Source: Streptomyces sp. CA-210063
Lineage (GTDB): Bacteria; Actinomycetota; Actinomycetes; Streptomycetales; Streptomycetaceae
DNA: 64,000 bases
NCBI RefSeq assembly: GCF_024612015.1
Contig: NZ_CP102512.1
Location: 8,680,001 to 8,744,000, forward strand
Direction of reading: 5' to 3'
Shown: piece by piece, positions 1-7,539 of the stretch
Position numbering within the stretch: the stretch's first letter is position 1
Layout: every line of letters begins with the position of its first letter
Notes under the pieces: model-generated
Told to the model about the DNA's origin: nothing
The model's input: the letters and a program-made list of their open reading frames with translations, nothing else
Databases searched by the model: none
Program-made: the position numbers and the translations under genes

Positions 1-209
1 TTACCTGCGGTGACGTCCCGATGGCGGGCTGTCACCGGCCCGCAACATGTGACGGATGTCGCGTCCCCGAACCGATACTCCGTCAACTTCTGTCTCCAGT
101 GCGACATCCGGCGTCTTCCGCGTGTTGCGTCCCAGGTCTCCCAGCGGTCACCTCACGACACCTACGATCGTCCCGCTTTGACAGGTGCAGGGCGGTGGGA
201 GGAGCCGAC
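1..209. other. non-coding region upstream of the phosphodiesterase gene
   Basis: No convincing gene lies here; the open frames crossing it are extensions of the downstream gene or its shadows. A TACGAT hexamer at 163-168 resembles a housekeeping -10 box, but no matching -35 is visible at normal spacing. A ribosome site GGGAGGAG sits just before the ATG at 210. Confidence 0.4.
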
Positions 210-1400
210 ATGGGGACGCAGGAGTCGCGGCAGTCGCAGGACTCGCAGCAGCAGGGGCGCGGAACGGGGCGGCGGGCGCTGCTCGGTGCCGCGGTGCTCG
301 GCGCGGGCGGAGCGGTCCTCGGACTGCCGGCCACGGCGAGAGCCGACGAGGCCAAGGCGAGCGGGAAGTCGGGCGACGGGTACCGGAGTCTGCCGGTGCC
401 GACGGTCATCGCGCACCGCGGTGCCAGCGGCTACCGCCCGGAGCACACCCTCGGCTCGTACCAGTTGGCCCTCGACATGGGCGCGCACGTCATCGAGCAG
501 GACCTCGTGCCCACCAAGGACGGCCATCTCGTATGCCGTCACGAGAACGACATCACCGGCACGACCGACGTCGCCGCGCACCCCGAGTTCGCGGGCCGCA
601 AGACCACGAAGGTCGTTGACGGCGTCTCCTACACCGGCTGGTTCACCGAGGACTTCACCCTCGCCGAGCTGAAGACCCTGCGCGCCAAGGAGCGCATCCC
701 GGGCAACCGCCAGGAGAACACCCTCTACGACGGCCGCTGGGAGATCCCCTCCTTCGAGGAGGTGCTGCGCTGGGCCGACAAGGAGGGCAGGAAGCGGGGC
801 GAGCGGATCTGGCTGCACGTCGAGACCAAGCACCCCACCTACTTCCGCAAGCTGGGCCTCGGCCTGGAGGAGCCGCTCGCCAAGCTGCTGCGCAAGTACA
901 ACCGTCACAAGAAGAACTCGCCCGTCTTCCTGCAGTCGTTCGAGCCGAGCAGCATCCAGCGCCTGAACCGCCTGGTCGACAGCCCCCTCGTCGTCCTGCT
1001 CTCCGGCGCCGCCACCCGGCCCTGGGACTTCGTCGAGGCGGGCGACCCGCGCACGGTCGCCGACCTGGTCAAGCCGGAAGGGCTCGCCTGGATCGCCTCG
1101 TACGCCCAGGGCATCGGCCCCACGCTCGACCTGATCATCCCGCGCGACTCGAGCGGCAACCTCACCACGCCGACCACCCTCGTCGCCGACGCGCACGCCA
1201 AGGGTCTGATCCTGCACCCCTACACGATGCGCAACGAGAACAGCTTCCTGCCCGCCAACTTCCGCAAGGGCACGGACGCCAACGCCTACGGCGACGCCTT
1301 CGGCGCGTTCAAGGTGTACTTCGAGACCGGCATCGACGGCATCTTCACCGACAACCCGGACACGGGCCTGCTGGCCCACGCGGACTTCGTCAACGACTGA
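210..1400 (+). CDS. Tat-exported glycerophosphodiester phosphodiesterase
   Basis: This 396-residue protein should hydrolyse glycerophosphodiesters from lipid or teichoic acid turnover to glycerol-3-phosphate and an alcohol outside the cell. The ATG at 210 was chosen over the longer frame because GGGAGGAG precedes it and a twin-arginine signal follows (RR at 21-22, hydrophobic stretch, ARA cleavage near residue 45). The GDPD signature is plain: HRGASGYRPEHT at 69-80, the metal-binding E96 and D98 in IEQD, H111, and a C-terminal GIFTDNPD. Length fits the GlpQ-type secreted family (about 350-400). It stands alone, with a strong hairpin about 90 bases after its stop. Family is near certain; substrate is not shown by sequence. 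Confidence 0.93.
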   Translation: MGTQESRQSQDSQQQGRGTGRRALLGAAVLGAGGAVLGLPATARADEAKASGKSGDGYRSLPVPTVIAHRGASGYRPEHTLGSYQLALDMGAHVIEQDLVPTKDGHLVCRHENDITGTTDVAAHPEFAGRKTTKVVDGVSYTGWFTEDFTLAELKTLRAKERIPGNRQENTLYDGRWEIPSFEEVLRWADKEGRKRGERIWLHVETKHPTYFRKLGLGLEEPLAKLLRKYNRHKKNSPVFLQSFEPSSIQRLNRLVDSPLVVLLSGAATRPWDFVEAGDPRTVADLVKPEGLAWIASYAQGIGPTLDLIIPRDSSGNLTTPTTLVADAHAKGLILHPYTMRNENSFLPANFRKGTDANAYGDAFGAFKVYFETGIDGIFTDNPDTGLLAHADFVND

Positions 1401-1492
1401 TCCGCCGGCCGTCGGCAGGGCCATGAGCCACCCGGCCCATGGCCCCGCGCGTCAACGCCCGAGCCCCATGCCCCGATTGGGGTGACTCCCGT

Positions 1493-1520
1493 CCGCCCCG
1501 GCAACCCCTTGCCGGGGCGG
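1493..1520 (+). terminator. 12-bp perfect hairpin between phosphodiesterase and sigma gene
   Basis: A 12-bp GC-rich perfect stem (1493-1504 with 1509-1520) closes a CCCC loop. It has no T-run, as is common for Streptomyces terminators. It ends only 16 bases before the ATG at 1537, so it could also shield the start of the next gene. A smaller CCCC-GATT-GGGG hairpin lies at 1471-1482. Confidence 0.5.
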
Positions 1521-1536
1521 CGGCGTCCCGGGGCAT

Positions 1537-2043
1537 ATGACACACCACATGCTCGCCACCCTCCGGCCCCTGCTGGTCGCGGAGGTGTCGGCCGAGGCCT
1601 CCGCGGCCGGGGCGGAGGCGGGGGATCTGGAGCAGGCGGTCTGGCTGCGCCTGCTGGAACGGCTCGACGCCGACGGCCCGCCCGCCGACCCCGAGAGCTG
1701 GCTGCGCAGCGCCGTCCGCTTCGAGGCCCGCCTCAGCCGCCGCACGGCCCGCCTCGAACGACCGTACGTCGCCGAGCCCGCCGACGAGCACGCCCCCGGC
1801 CCCGAGCAGCAGGCGCTCACCGCCGCCCGCCGCCGCGCGTTGTACGCGGCCGTACGCCGGCTCCCCGGCCGTTGCCCCCGGCTGCTCGCGGCCCTGTTGT
1901 CCCCGAAGGACCTCACCTATCGCGAGATCGCGGGCGAGTTGGGTATCTCACAGGGCAGCCTCGGTCCGGAACGTTCCAGATGCCTGGGATGTCTTCGGCG
2001 ATTGCTGACCGCGGAGGTTGCGGCACGCGAACCGCGGGGATAG
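1537..2043 (+). CDS. small sigma-70-family RNA polymerase sigma factor
   Basis: The 168-residue product looks like a reduced ECF-type sigma factor that would direct RNA polymerase to a small promoter set. The N-terminal half (about 10-80) has the region-2-like helical pattern with LEQAVWLRLLERL and W-rich helices. The C-terminal half carries a region-4 helix-turn-helix, LTYREIAGELGISQGS, at about 128-143. No anti-sigma gene is adjacent. The start is uncertain: ATG 1537 has only a GGGG tract immediately upstream, and ATG 1549 is possible. The serine/glycine-rich end of the HTH (SQGSLGPER) departs from the usual SxGTVKSR, so activity as a classical sigma factor is inferred. Confidence 0.75.
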   Translation: MTHHMLATLRPLLVAEVSAEASAAGAEAGDLEQAVWLRLLERLDADGPPADPESWLRSAVRFEARLSRRTARLERPYVAEPADEHAPGPEQQALTAARRRALYAAVRRLPGRCPRLLAALLSPKDLTYREIAGELGISQGSLGPERSRCLGCLRRLLTAEVAAREPRG

Positions 2044-2088
2044 GAGTGAAGGACATTGGGTGAGCAGGTGAGCGGGAGGCGTGCACAC

Positions 2089-2586
2089 ATGGGCATGAGC
2101 GTGACCATCTCCGTGGCGACCGGGCAGGACGCCGAGCAGATCTTCAAGCTGCAGTACCTGTGCTTCCAGAGCGAGGCGGCACTGTACGGCAACTACCGCA
2201 TCGATCCGCTCGTCCAGAGCCTCGACTCCGTCCGTGAGGAGGTCGCCTCGGACTGTGTGTTCGTGGCCCGGCTGGGAGACGAAGTGGTCGGCTCGGTGCG
2301 CGGCGCTCTCGACGCAGACGGCACCGCCTCCATCGGCAAGCTCTGCGTCCACCCCCGCCTCCAGGGCCACGGCATCGGCGCGAGGCTGCTCCGCGCCGCC
2401 GAGTCGGCCCTCGCCGAGGAGCACGGCGCCACCAAGTTCCGCCTCAGCGCGGGCCACCGCAGCGAGGGCAACCTTCGGCTGTACCGCCGCGTCGGTTACG
2501 AGACCGTGGGCACCAGCCAGGGCCACGACGGCGTACCGATGGTGGTCCTGGAGAAGCCGGCGGGAGCGTACGCGGCGACGGCATGA
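2089..2586 (+). CDS. GNAT-family N-acetyltransferase
   Basis: A 165-residue acyl-CoA-dependent acetyltransferase. The acetyl-CoA binding motif A is clear: LCVHPRLQGHGIGARLL, followed by the AESALAEEHGA helix and the C-terminal LYRRVGYETVG of motif B. The ATG at 2089 is preferred over an upstream TTG because GGGAGG lies 9 bases before it. The substrate cannot be read from the sequence. It is the last gene of its direction and faces the minus-strand gene ending at 2662; the dispersed GC palindrome fills the gap. Confidence 0.85.
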   Translation: MGMSVTISVATGQDAEQIFKLQYLCFQSEAALYGNYRIDPLVQSLDSVREEVASDCVFVARLGDEVVGSVRGALDADGTASIGKLCVHPRLQGHGIGARLLRAAESALAEEHGATKFRLSAGHRSEGNLRLYRRVGYETVGTSQGHDGVPMVVLEKPAGAYAATA

Positions 2587-2590
2587 ACGG

Positions 2591-2632
2591 GGGCGCGCCC
2601 TGAAAGGGGCGCGGGGAACTGCGCGATCAGCC
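2591..2632. repeat. dispersed GC palindrome, copy A (convergent gap)
   Basis: A hairpin of the form CGCGCCC-TGAAA-GGGGCGCG followed by the core GGGGAACTGCGCGA. The same core recurs at 16021, 34591, 43374-43588, 52053 and 61763. Here it lies between the stop codons of two convergent genes, 5 bases after one and 30 bases from the other, as expected for a bidirectional terminator. Confidence 0.75.
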
Positions 2633-2661
2633 AGGACGAACCCGCAGCCGCCTGACGACCC

Positions 2662-3099
2662 TCAGGCGGCATTCCCCTGCCGCGCACTCTTCCGCAGCCA
2701 GTACATCGCGGTGATCGGAAGAATCACGGGAATGAACAGATACCCGATCCCATAGTCGGACCACACCGTCTTGTCCGGAAACGCCGACGGCTCGACCAGC
2801 GTCCACGTGCCCACGATCAGCACGCCGGCCAATTCCACCGCACAACAGATCCGCGCGGCCTTACGGGCGAACTCCCCGCCCCGCACCAACGAGTACGTGA
2901 TGAACCCGTACACCACACCGGCCACCGCCGACAGCGAGTAAGCGAGCGGCGCATGCTCGAACTCGGTCGAGATCTGCACGAGGGACCGCGACACGGCCCC
3001 GACGACCATCACGCCGTACAGCCACACCAGCAGTATCCCCGGCCCGCTGATGAGCCGCGCCCGCCCTGTCTCCGGCTTCTCCCGCGGAGCGACCGTCAC
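2662..3099 (-). CDS. four-helix membrane protein of unknown function
   Basis: A 145-residue integral membrane protein with hydrophobic segments around LISGPGILLVWLYGVMVVGA, AYSLSAVAGVVYGFITYSL, ICCAVELAGVLIVGTW and YLFIPVILPITAMYWL, and a charged N-terminus. I do not recognise the family. The start is taken as GTG 3099 because GGGGAGG lies 5 bases upstream and overlaps the end of the preceding gene, giving direct coupling; an ATG at 3120 would overlap that gene and has no ribosome site. It forms a two-gene operon with the membrane gene at 3101-3460. Confidence 0.75.
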   Translation of the reverse strand: MTVAPREKPETGRARLISGPGILLVWLYGVMVVGAVSRSLVQISTEFEHAPLAYSLSAVAGVVYGFITYSLVRGGEFARKAARICCAVELAGVLIVGTWTLVEPSAFPDKTVWSDYGIGYLFIPVILPITAMYWLRKSARQGNAA

Positions 3100-3100
3100 G

Positions 3101-3460
3101 TCAGCCTCCCCAGATGTCATAGAGCCGCACCTGCAGCACGGCGAGCACCACACCGCCGGCCGCCACGGTCACGCTGCCCCAGCGGGTGCGCTCCGCCAGT
3201 GACATGAACCCGGTCACCGGGACACAGGCGAACGCCCCGAGGAGGTAGGAGACGAAGATCGTGGTCCCCTGCTCCGGCTTCTCCCCACGCGCCAACTGCA
3301 CGATCCCGACGACCAGTTGGACGAGAGCCAGTACCGACACCACGGCCATGCCGATGACGTGCCAGTCCTTGGTCGGCTGATCGCGGTACGCGGCCCAGCC
3401 GCACCAGGCGGCGAGCAGAAGCGCGGCGACGGCGGTCGTCACCGTCAGGGCAACAAGCAT
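3101..3460 (-). CDS. four-helix membrane protein of unknown function
   Basis: The 119-residue product has an N-terminal hydrophobic helix (about 2-24), three further helices and short polar loops, so it is an integral membrane protein. No motif identifies a function. It is the first gene of a pair: its TGA at 3101-3103 lies one base from the GTG of the next membrane protein, and the ribosome site of that gene is inside this coding end. The two may form a complex. Its upstream side (3461-3937) is shared with metN, transcribed the other way, so both could respond to signals in that 480-base region. Confidence 0.75.
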   Translation of the reverse strand: MLVALTVTTAVAALLLAAWCGWAAYRDQPTKDWHVIGMAVVSVLALVQLVVGIVQLARGEKPEQGTTIFVSYLLGAFACVPVTGFMSLAERTRWGSVTVAAGGVVLAVLQVRLYDIWGG

Positions 3461-3666
3461 GCCGCGACCCTATTACGGCCCAAAACCCCGCCGCGCTCGG
3501 CCCCGGGCCAGGAAACCCACAGACCGCGCATCGTGGCCTTGGCCACAGCGGCGGGTGCCCACATGGTGGACGCCACCTCTTTGGACCTGCGGATACGACC
3601 TCGTAGGGCGTCCGCTTCGCGGACAGCCCTCTCTCGCCTGCGCCATACATCTGCTTTACTGATCTC

Positions 3667-3753
3667 ATGACCACGACGAGCTGCCGCACCCTTGCGACCG
3701 AGGCGACCATGACGCCCGGTGCTCGTTGTATGTGTCGAATGTGCGCTTTCTAG
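3667..3753 (+). CDS. possible Met/Cys-rich leader peptide upstream of metN
   Basis: A 28-codon frame, too short for ordinary gene calling, ends in the residues RCMCRMCAF: three Cys and two Met codons within the last eight sense codons, then TAG. It lies 185 bases before metN. An internal ATG at 3709 preceded by GAGG would give a 14-residue peptide with the same tail; the ATG at 3667 has no ribosome site but follows a TTTACT hexamer (3655-3660) at leaderless spacing. A hairpin (3781-3824) follows the stop. Cys-rich leader ORFs that attenuate sulfur genes are known in mycobacteria; linking this one to metNIQ control is my inference. Confidence 0.45.
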   Translation: MTTTSCRTLATEATMTPGARCMCRMCAF

Positions 3754-3780
3754 AGGGCCCAAGCACCACCCCTGAGCCAT

Positions 3781-3824
3781 GGGGGCCCCTCCCGCTCGAG
3801 CGAAGCCGAGAGTGGGGGAGCCCC
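3781..3824 (+). repeat. GC-rich hairpin between leader ORF and metN
   Basis: Arms 3781-3797 and 3808-3824 pair imperfectly (GGGGCCCCTCCCGCTC-type left arm, GAGTGGGGGAGCCCC right arm) around a CGAAG-containing loop. From memory, similar C-rich palindromes are scattered in Streptomyces genomes. Its place between a Met/Cys-rich leader frame and metN also makes it a candidate attenuator stem. No T-run follows. Confidence 0.5.
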
Positions 3825-3937
3825 GAAGCGAGCCGCCGTGGCATGTCCGTACGCCGTATGCCGTACGTGACCGAGTTGCCCGCGCACCGACTTCCCTCCC
3901 GTACCAGGGCACACCCACGCCCTCGTACTCGACAGTG

Positions 3938-4993
3938 ATGGAAACCCCAGTGATCACCACATCGGGCCTGACCAAGGTCTACCGAGGTCGCGGCCGAGAG
4001 ACGACCGCTCTCGACGGCGTCGATCTGCACGTACGCGAGGGCGAGGTGTACGGCGTGATCGGCCAGTCCGGCGCCGGCAAGTCCTCGCTGATCCGCTGTG
4101 TCAACCTCCTCGAACGCCCCACCTCCGGAACCGTGACCGTGGCGGGCCAGGACCTGACCGCCCTGGCCGGCCGAGGCCCCCGTGCCGGCCGTGAGCTGCG
4201 CCGGGCGCGCAGCCGCATCGGCATGGTCTTCCAGCACTTCAACCTGGTCTCCTCCCGCACGGTCCAGGACAACGTCGAGCTGCCGCTCGAAATCCTCGGC
4301 AGGTCGGGCAGGGAACGCTCCCGCAAGGCCCTGGAACTGCTGGACCTCGTCGGTCTCGCCGACAAGGCGAAGGCCTACCCGGCCCAGCTCTCCGGCGGCC
4401 AGAAGCAGCGCGTCGGCATCGCCCGCGCGCTGGCCGGAGACCCGAAGGTGCTCCTCTCCGACGAGGCCACCAGCGCCCTCGACCCGGAGACCACCCGCTC
4501 GATACTCCAGCTGCTGCGCGACCTGAACCGGCAGCTGGGACTGACCGTCCTGCTCATCACGCACGAGATGGACGTCGTCAAGACGATCTGCGACTCGGCC
4601 GCCCTCATGGAGAAGGGCCGCATCGTGGAGTCCGGCACGGTCGGCGAACTACTCGCCACCCCTGGCTCCCAACTGGCCCCCGCCCTCTTCCCGGTGGGCG
4701 GCGAGGCATCCGGCGACGACCGCACCGTCCTTGACGTCACCTTCCAGGGCGAGGCGGCGACCCAGCCGGTCATCTCGCAGCTGTCCCGCACGTACAACAT
4801 CGACATCTCGATCCTCGGCGCCGCCATCGACACCGTCGGCGGCCTCCAGATCGGCCGGATGCGCATCGAACTGCCCGGCCGCTACGAGGAGAACGTGGTC
4901 CCCATCGGCTTCCTGCGCGAGCAGGGCCTGCGGATCGACGTGGTCGGCCCCGAAGGCCGGGCGTCCGCACCGGTGAAGGAAGGTGCCAAGTGA
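3938..4993 (+). CDS. metN: methionine ABC transporter ATP-binding protein
   Basis: This 351-residue ATPase powers import of methionine (likely D/L-Met) by the MetNIQ transporter on the inner membrane face. Walker A GQSGAGKS is at 42-49, the ABC signature LSGGQ and Walker B VLLSDEATSALD follow, then the switch H in ITHEMD. The C-terminal 80 residues form the ferredoxin-like NIL domain that in this family binds methionine and inhibits transport. ATG 3938 is chosen since the family starts just before the TSGLTKVYRG strand; GTG 3935 and GTG 3950 are alternatives. metI overlaps its stop codon, and metQ follows. Confidence 0.93.
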   Translation: METPVITTSGLTKVYRGRGRETTALDGVDLHVREGEVYGVIGQSGAGKSSLIRCVNLLERPTSGTVTVAGQDLTALAGRGPRAGRELRRARSRIGMVFQHFNLVSSRTVQDNVELPLEILGRSGRERSRKALELLDLVGLADKAKAYPAQLSGGQKQRVGIARALAGDPKVLLSDEATSALDPETTRSILQLLRDLNRQLGLTVLLITHEMDVVKTICDSAALMEKGRIVESGTVGELLATPGSQLAPALFPVGGEASGDDRTVLDVTFQGEAATQPVISQLSRTYNIDISILGAAIDTVGGLQIGRMRIELPGRYEENVVPIGFLREQGLRIDVVGPEGRASAPVKEGAK

Positions 4994-5721
4994 CCTGGAC
5001 CGAGATGCGGCCCCTGCTCGAACAGGCCTGTTGGGACACCTTCTACATGGTCGGCTGGTCCACCCTCATCGCGGTCGTCGGCGGTCTCCCGCTCGGCGTC
5101 CTGCTCGTCCTCACGGACCGGGGCGGCCTGCTGCGGAACGTCCTCGCCAACAAGGTCATCGGGCAGATCGTGAACATCGCCCGCTCGATGCCCTTCATCA
5201 TCCTGATGGTCGCGCTGATGGGCTTCACCCGCTGGGTCACCGGCTCGACCATCGGCCGCGAGGCGGCCATCGTGCCGCTCGCCATCGGCGCCATCCCGTT
5301 CTTCGCGCGCCTCGTCGAGACGGCCGTCCGCGAGGTGGACCACGGGCTCGTCGAGGCCGTGCAGGCCATGGGCGGCAACACCTGGACCGTCGTCCGCAAG
5401 GTCCTCGTCCCGGAGTCCCTGCCCTCGCTGATCTCCTCCGCCACCACGACCGTCGTCGCCCTCATCGGCTACTCGGCCATGGCTGGCACGGTCGGCGCGG
5501 GCGGCCTCGGCGACATCGCCATCCGCTACGGCTACCAGCGCTTCGAGACCGAACTGATGTGGATCACCGTGGCCGTCCTCGCGGTCGTCATCTCCGTCAT
5601 CCAGTTCGCCGGCGACTACGCCGCCCACGCCCTCCACCGGCGCGGCGGCCACTCCGGATCCGCGCCGAGGCTCCGGCTGCTGAAGGCCAGGCCCACCGCG
5701 ACCGAGGTCACCAAGGCCTAG
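4990..5721 (+). CDS. metI: methionine ABC transporter permease
   Basis: The 243-residue permease has about five hydrophobic helices and the EAA-type coupling loop EAVQAMGGNTWTVV, which docks to MetN. Its GTG (4990) overlaps the metN TGA in a GTGA arrangement, and GAAGGAAGG lies 7 bases upstream, so the two are translationally coupled. Length and helix layout match MetI; the extended, charged C-terminus (RLRLLKARPTATEVTKA) is the only departure from the E. coli protein. It works with the lipoprotein MetQ encoded 75 bases downstream. Confidence 0.92.
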   Translation: MTWTEMRPLLEQACWDTFYMVGWSTLIAVVGGLPLGVLLVLTDRGGLLRNVLANKVIGQIVNIARSMPFIILMVALMGFTRWVTGSTIGREAAIVPLAIGAIPFFARLVETAVREVDHGLVEAVQAMGGNTWTVVRKVLVPESLPSLISSATTTVVALIGYSAMAGTVGAGGLGDIAIRYGYQRFETELMWITVAVLAVVISVIQFAGDYAAHALHRRGGHSGSAPRLRLLKARPTATEVTKA

Positions 5722-5796
5722 GGCCCTTCAGGCACCCGCAGATTTCCCGTTCCACCCAAGACGGGATCACTCCACCCAAAAGGAAAGGCACTTTTC

Positions 5797-6624
5797 GTGC
5801 GTAACGCCGCCAAACTCGCCACCGCCGTACTCGCAGCCGGAGCCCTCACCCTCGGGCTCACCGCCTGCGGGGCGGGAGGCGAATCCGCCTCCGACACGAG
5901 CGGCCCGCTGATCGTCGCCGCCAGCCCGACCCCGCACGCCGAGATCCTCACCTTCGTCAAGGACAACCTGGCGAAGGACGCGGGCCTCGACCTGGAGGTC
6001 AGGGAGTTCACCGACTACGTCACGCCGAACACGGCGACCGAGGACGGGTCCGTGGGCGCCAACTACTTCCAGAACCAGCCGTACCTGGACGACTTCAACA
6101 AGAAGCGGGGCACCCACATCGCACCCGTCGTCACGGTCCACCTGGAGCCGCTCGGCCTCTACTCCAAGAAGGTCAAGAGCGCGGACGCCCTGAAGAGCGG
6201 TGCCACCATCGCCGTCCCGAACGACAGCGTGAACGAGGCGCGTGCCCTGAAGCTCCTCGACGCGGGCGGGATCATCACCCTGAAGGACGGCGTGGGCAAC
6301 GAGGCGACCCCCGCCGACATCACGAAGAACCCGAAGAACCTCAAGTTCAAGGAGCTGGAGGCGGCTCAGACCCCACGCTCCCTGGACGACGTGGACGCCG
6401 CGGTCGTCAACGGCAACTACGCCATCGAGGCGGACCTCTCGCCCGCCGAGGACGCCCTGGTCCTGGAGTCCGCGAAGGACAACCCGTACGGCAACTTCCT
6501 CGCCGTCAAGGAGGGTGACGAGGACGACCCGCGCGTCGAGAAGCTCGCCAAGCTCCTCACCTCCGCCGAGGTCAGGAAGTTCATCGAGGACAAGTACGAC
6601 GGCTCGGTGATCCCCTCCTTCTGA
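5797..6624 (+). CDS. metQ: methionine-binding lipoprotein
   Basis: A 275-residue NlpA-family solute-binding lipoprotein that delivers methionine to MetNI. The signal peptide ends in the lipobox LTAC with C24 as the lipidation site. The mature part shows typical family stretches: ASPTPHAEIL, the FTDYV strand, NYFQNQPYLDDF, and PNDSVNEARALKLL. GTG 5797 follows AGGAAAGG. The 75-base spacer after metI holds no obvious terminator, so it is probably the third gene of the operon. Substrate rests on family and context; closely related NlpA proteins can bind other amino acids. Confidence 0.9.
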   Translation: MRNAAKLATAVLAAGALTLGLTACGAGGESASDTSGPLIVAASPTPHAEILTFVKDNLAKDAGLDLEVREFTDYVTPNTATEDGSVGANYFQNQPYLDDFNKKRGTHIAPVVTVHLEPLGLYSKKVKSADALKSGATIAVPNDSVNEARALKLLDAGGIITLKDGVGNEATPADITKNPKNLKFKELEAAQTPRSLDDVDAAVVNGNYAIEADLSPAEDALVLESAKDNPYGNFLAVKEGDEDDPRVEKLAKLLTSAEVRKFIEDKYDGSVIPSF

Positions 6625-6774
6625 TCCGCGCGACGGCACGTATACGGCGTATCGCCACGCATGGGGTCCGCTCCCTCACTGGGAGTGGGCCCTGTGGTGC
6701 GATTCAGTGCTTTCATGCTGCATGCTGGGCAGTTCAGCAGGCCCTCAAAGTTTTCGAAGGTTACGGAGCGGCGC

Positions 6775-7413
6775 ATGATGAGCACCTTTCCCGACATCTC
6801 CATCAGCACGGAGCGGTTGGTTCTGCGCCCGTTCGACGAGGACGACATCCAGGCGTTCACCGAGATGATGAACGACGAGCAGGTGATGGCCTGGACCGAT
6901 GTCCCGCAGCCCTTCACCGAACGCGGCGCCCGTAATTGGATCACCGACTACGCGCCCGCCGAACGCACCTCCGGACGCGGCCTCGACCTCGCCGTCACCG
7001 AGTTCCTCACCCAGCGCCTGGTCGGTGTCATCCAGCTGACCAAGACCAACTGGCACGTCCGGTCCACGGAACTGTCGTACGTCGTCGCCCCCTGGGCGCG
7101 CGGCGAGGGCTACGCCTCGGAAGCCGCCCTCGCGACCGCCCAATGGCTGTTCCGCGAGCAGAAGTTCGAGCGTATCGAGCTGCGCACCGCCGCCGACAAC
7201 ACCGCCTCCCAGCAGGTCGCGCAGAAGATCGGCTGCATCAGCGAGGGCGTGCTGCGCAACGCCTGCATAGCGCGCACCCGCACCGCCGAGGACGGCTGGA
7301 CCGAGATCCGCACGGACTTCATCATCTGGAGCCTCCTCCCCGAGGACATCGAGGGCGTCAGCGAGGAACTGGCCGACAGCGGTGGTTTCGGCTCCTACTC
7401 GGACTGGAACTGA
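6775..7413 (+). CDS. RimJ/RimL-type GNAT acetyltransferase
   Basis: A 212-residue acetyltransferase of the RimJ/RimL/YdaF class, which acetylates ribosomal protein N-termini or small amines. It opens with the class signature ISTERLVLRPFDEDD, has the acetyl-CoA binding stretch VVAPWARGEGYASEAA and the C-terminal RIELRTAADNTASQQVAQKIG. The start is one of two adjacent ATGs (6775 or 6778) after CGGAG; longer upstream frames lack the family sequence. It is a single gene between metQ and cobL with no shared pathway evident. Confidence 0.88.
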   Translation: MMSTFPDISISTERLVLRPFDEDDIQAFTEMMNDEQVMAWTDVPQPFTERGARNWITDYAPAERTSGRGLDLAVTEFLTQRLVGVIQLTKTNWHVRSTELSYVVAPWARGEGYASEAALATAQWLFREQKFERIELRTAADNTASQQVAQKIGCISEGVLRNACIARTRTAEDGWTEIRTDFIIWSLLPEDIEGVSEELADSGGFGSYSDWN

Positions 7414-7539
7414 ACAACCCACGGGCAGGCGCACGGCCGCCGCCCGGCCGCCGGGTCCCTCCGCGCCACCAGGTACCCTCACGGGACCCTGTGCGGGCAT
7501 TCCCGACGACCTGCGAAGACCCTCTGGAGACTGACGACG

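Noticed and set aside
2662..3153. Longer start for the membrane protein (ATG 3153 or 3120)
   Set aside because: Those starts overlap the upstream gene and lack ribosome sites, whereas GTG 3099 has GGGGAGG at ideal spacing.
7414..7539. Cobalamin riboswitch upstream of cobL
   Set aside because: The conserved B12-box sequences and their spacing were not found here, nor in the gap before bluB-cobT, by eye.
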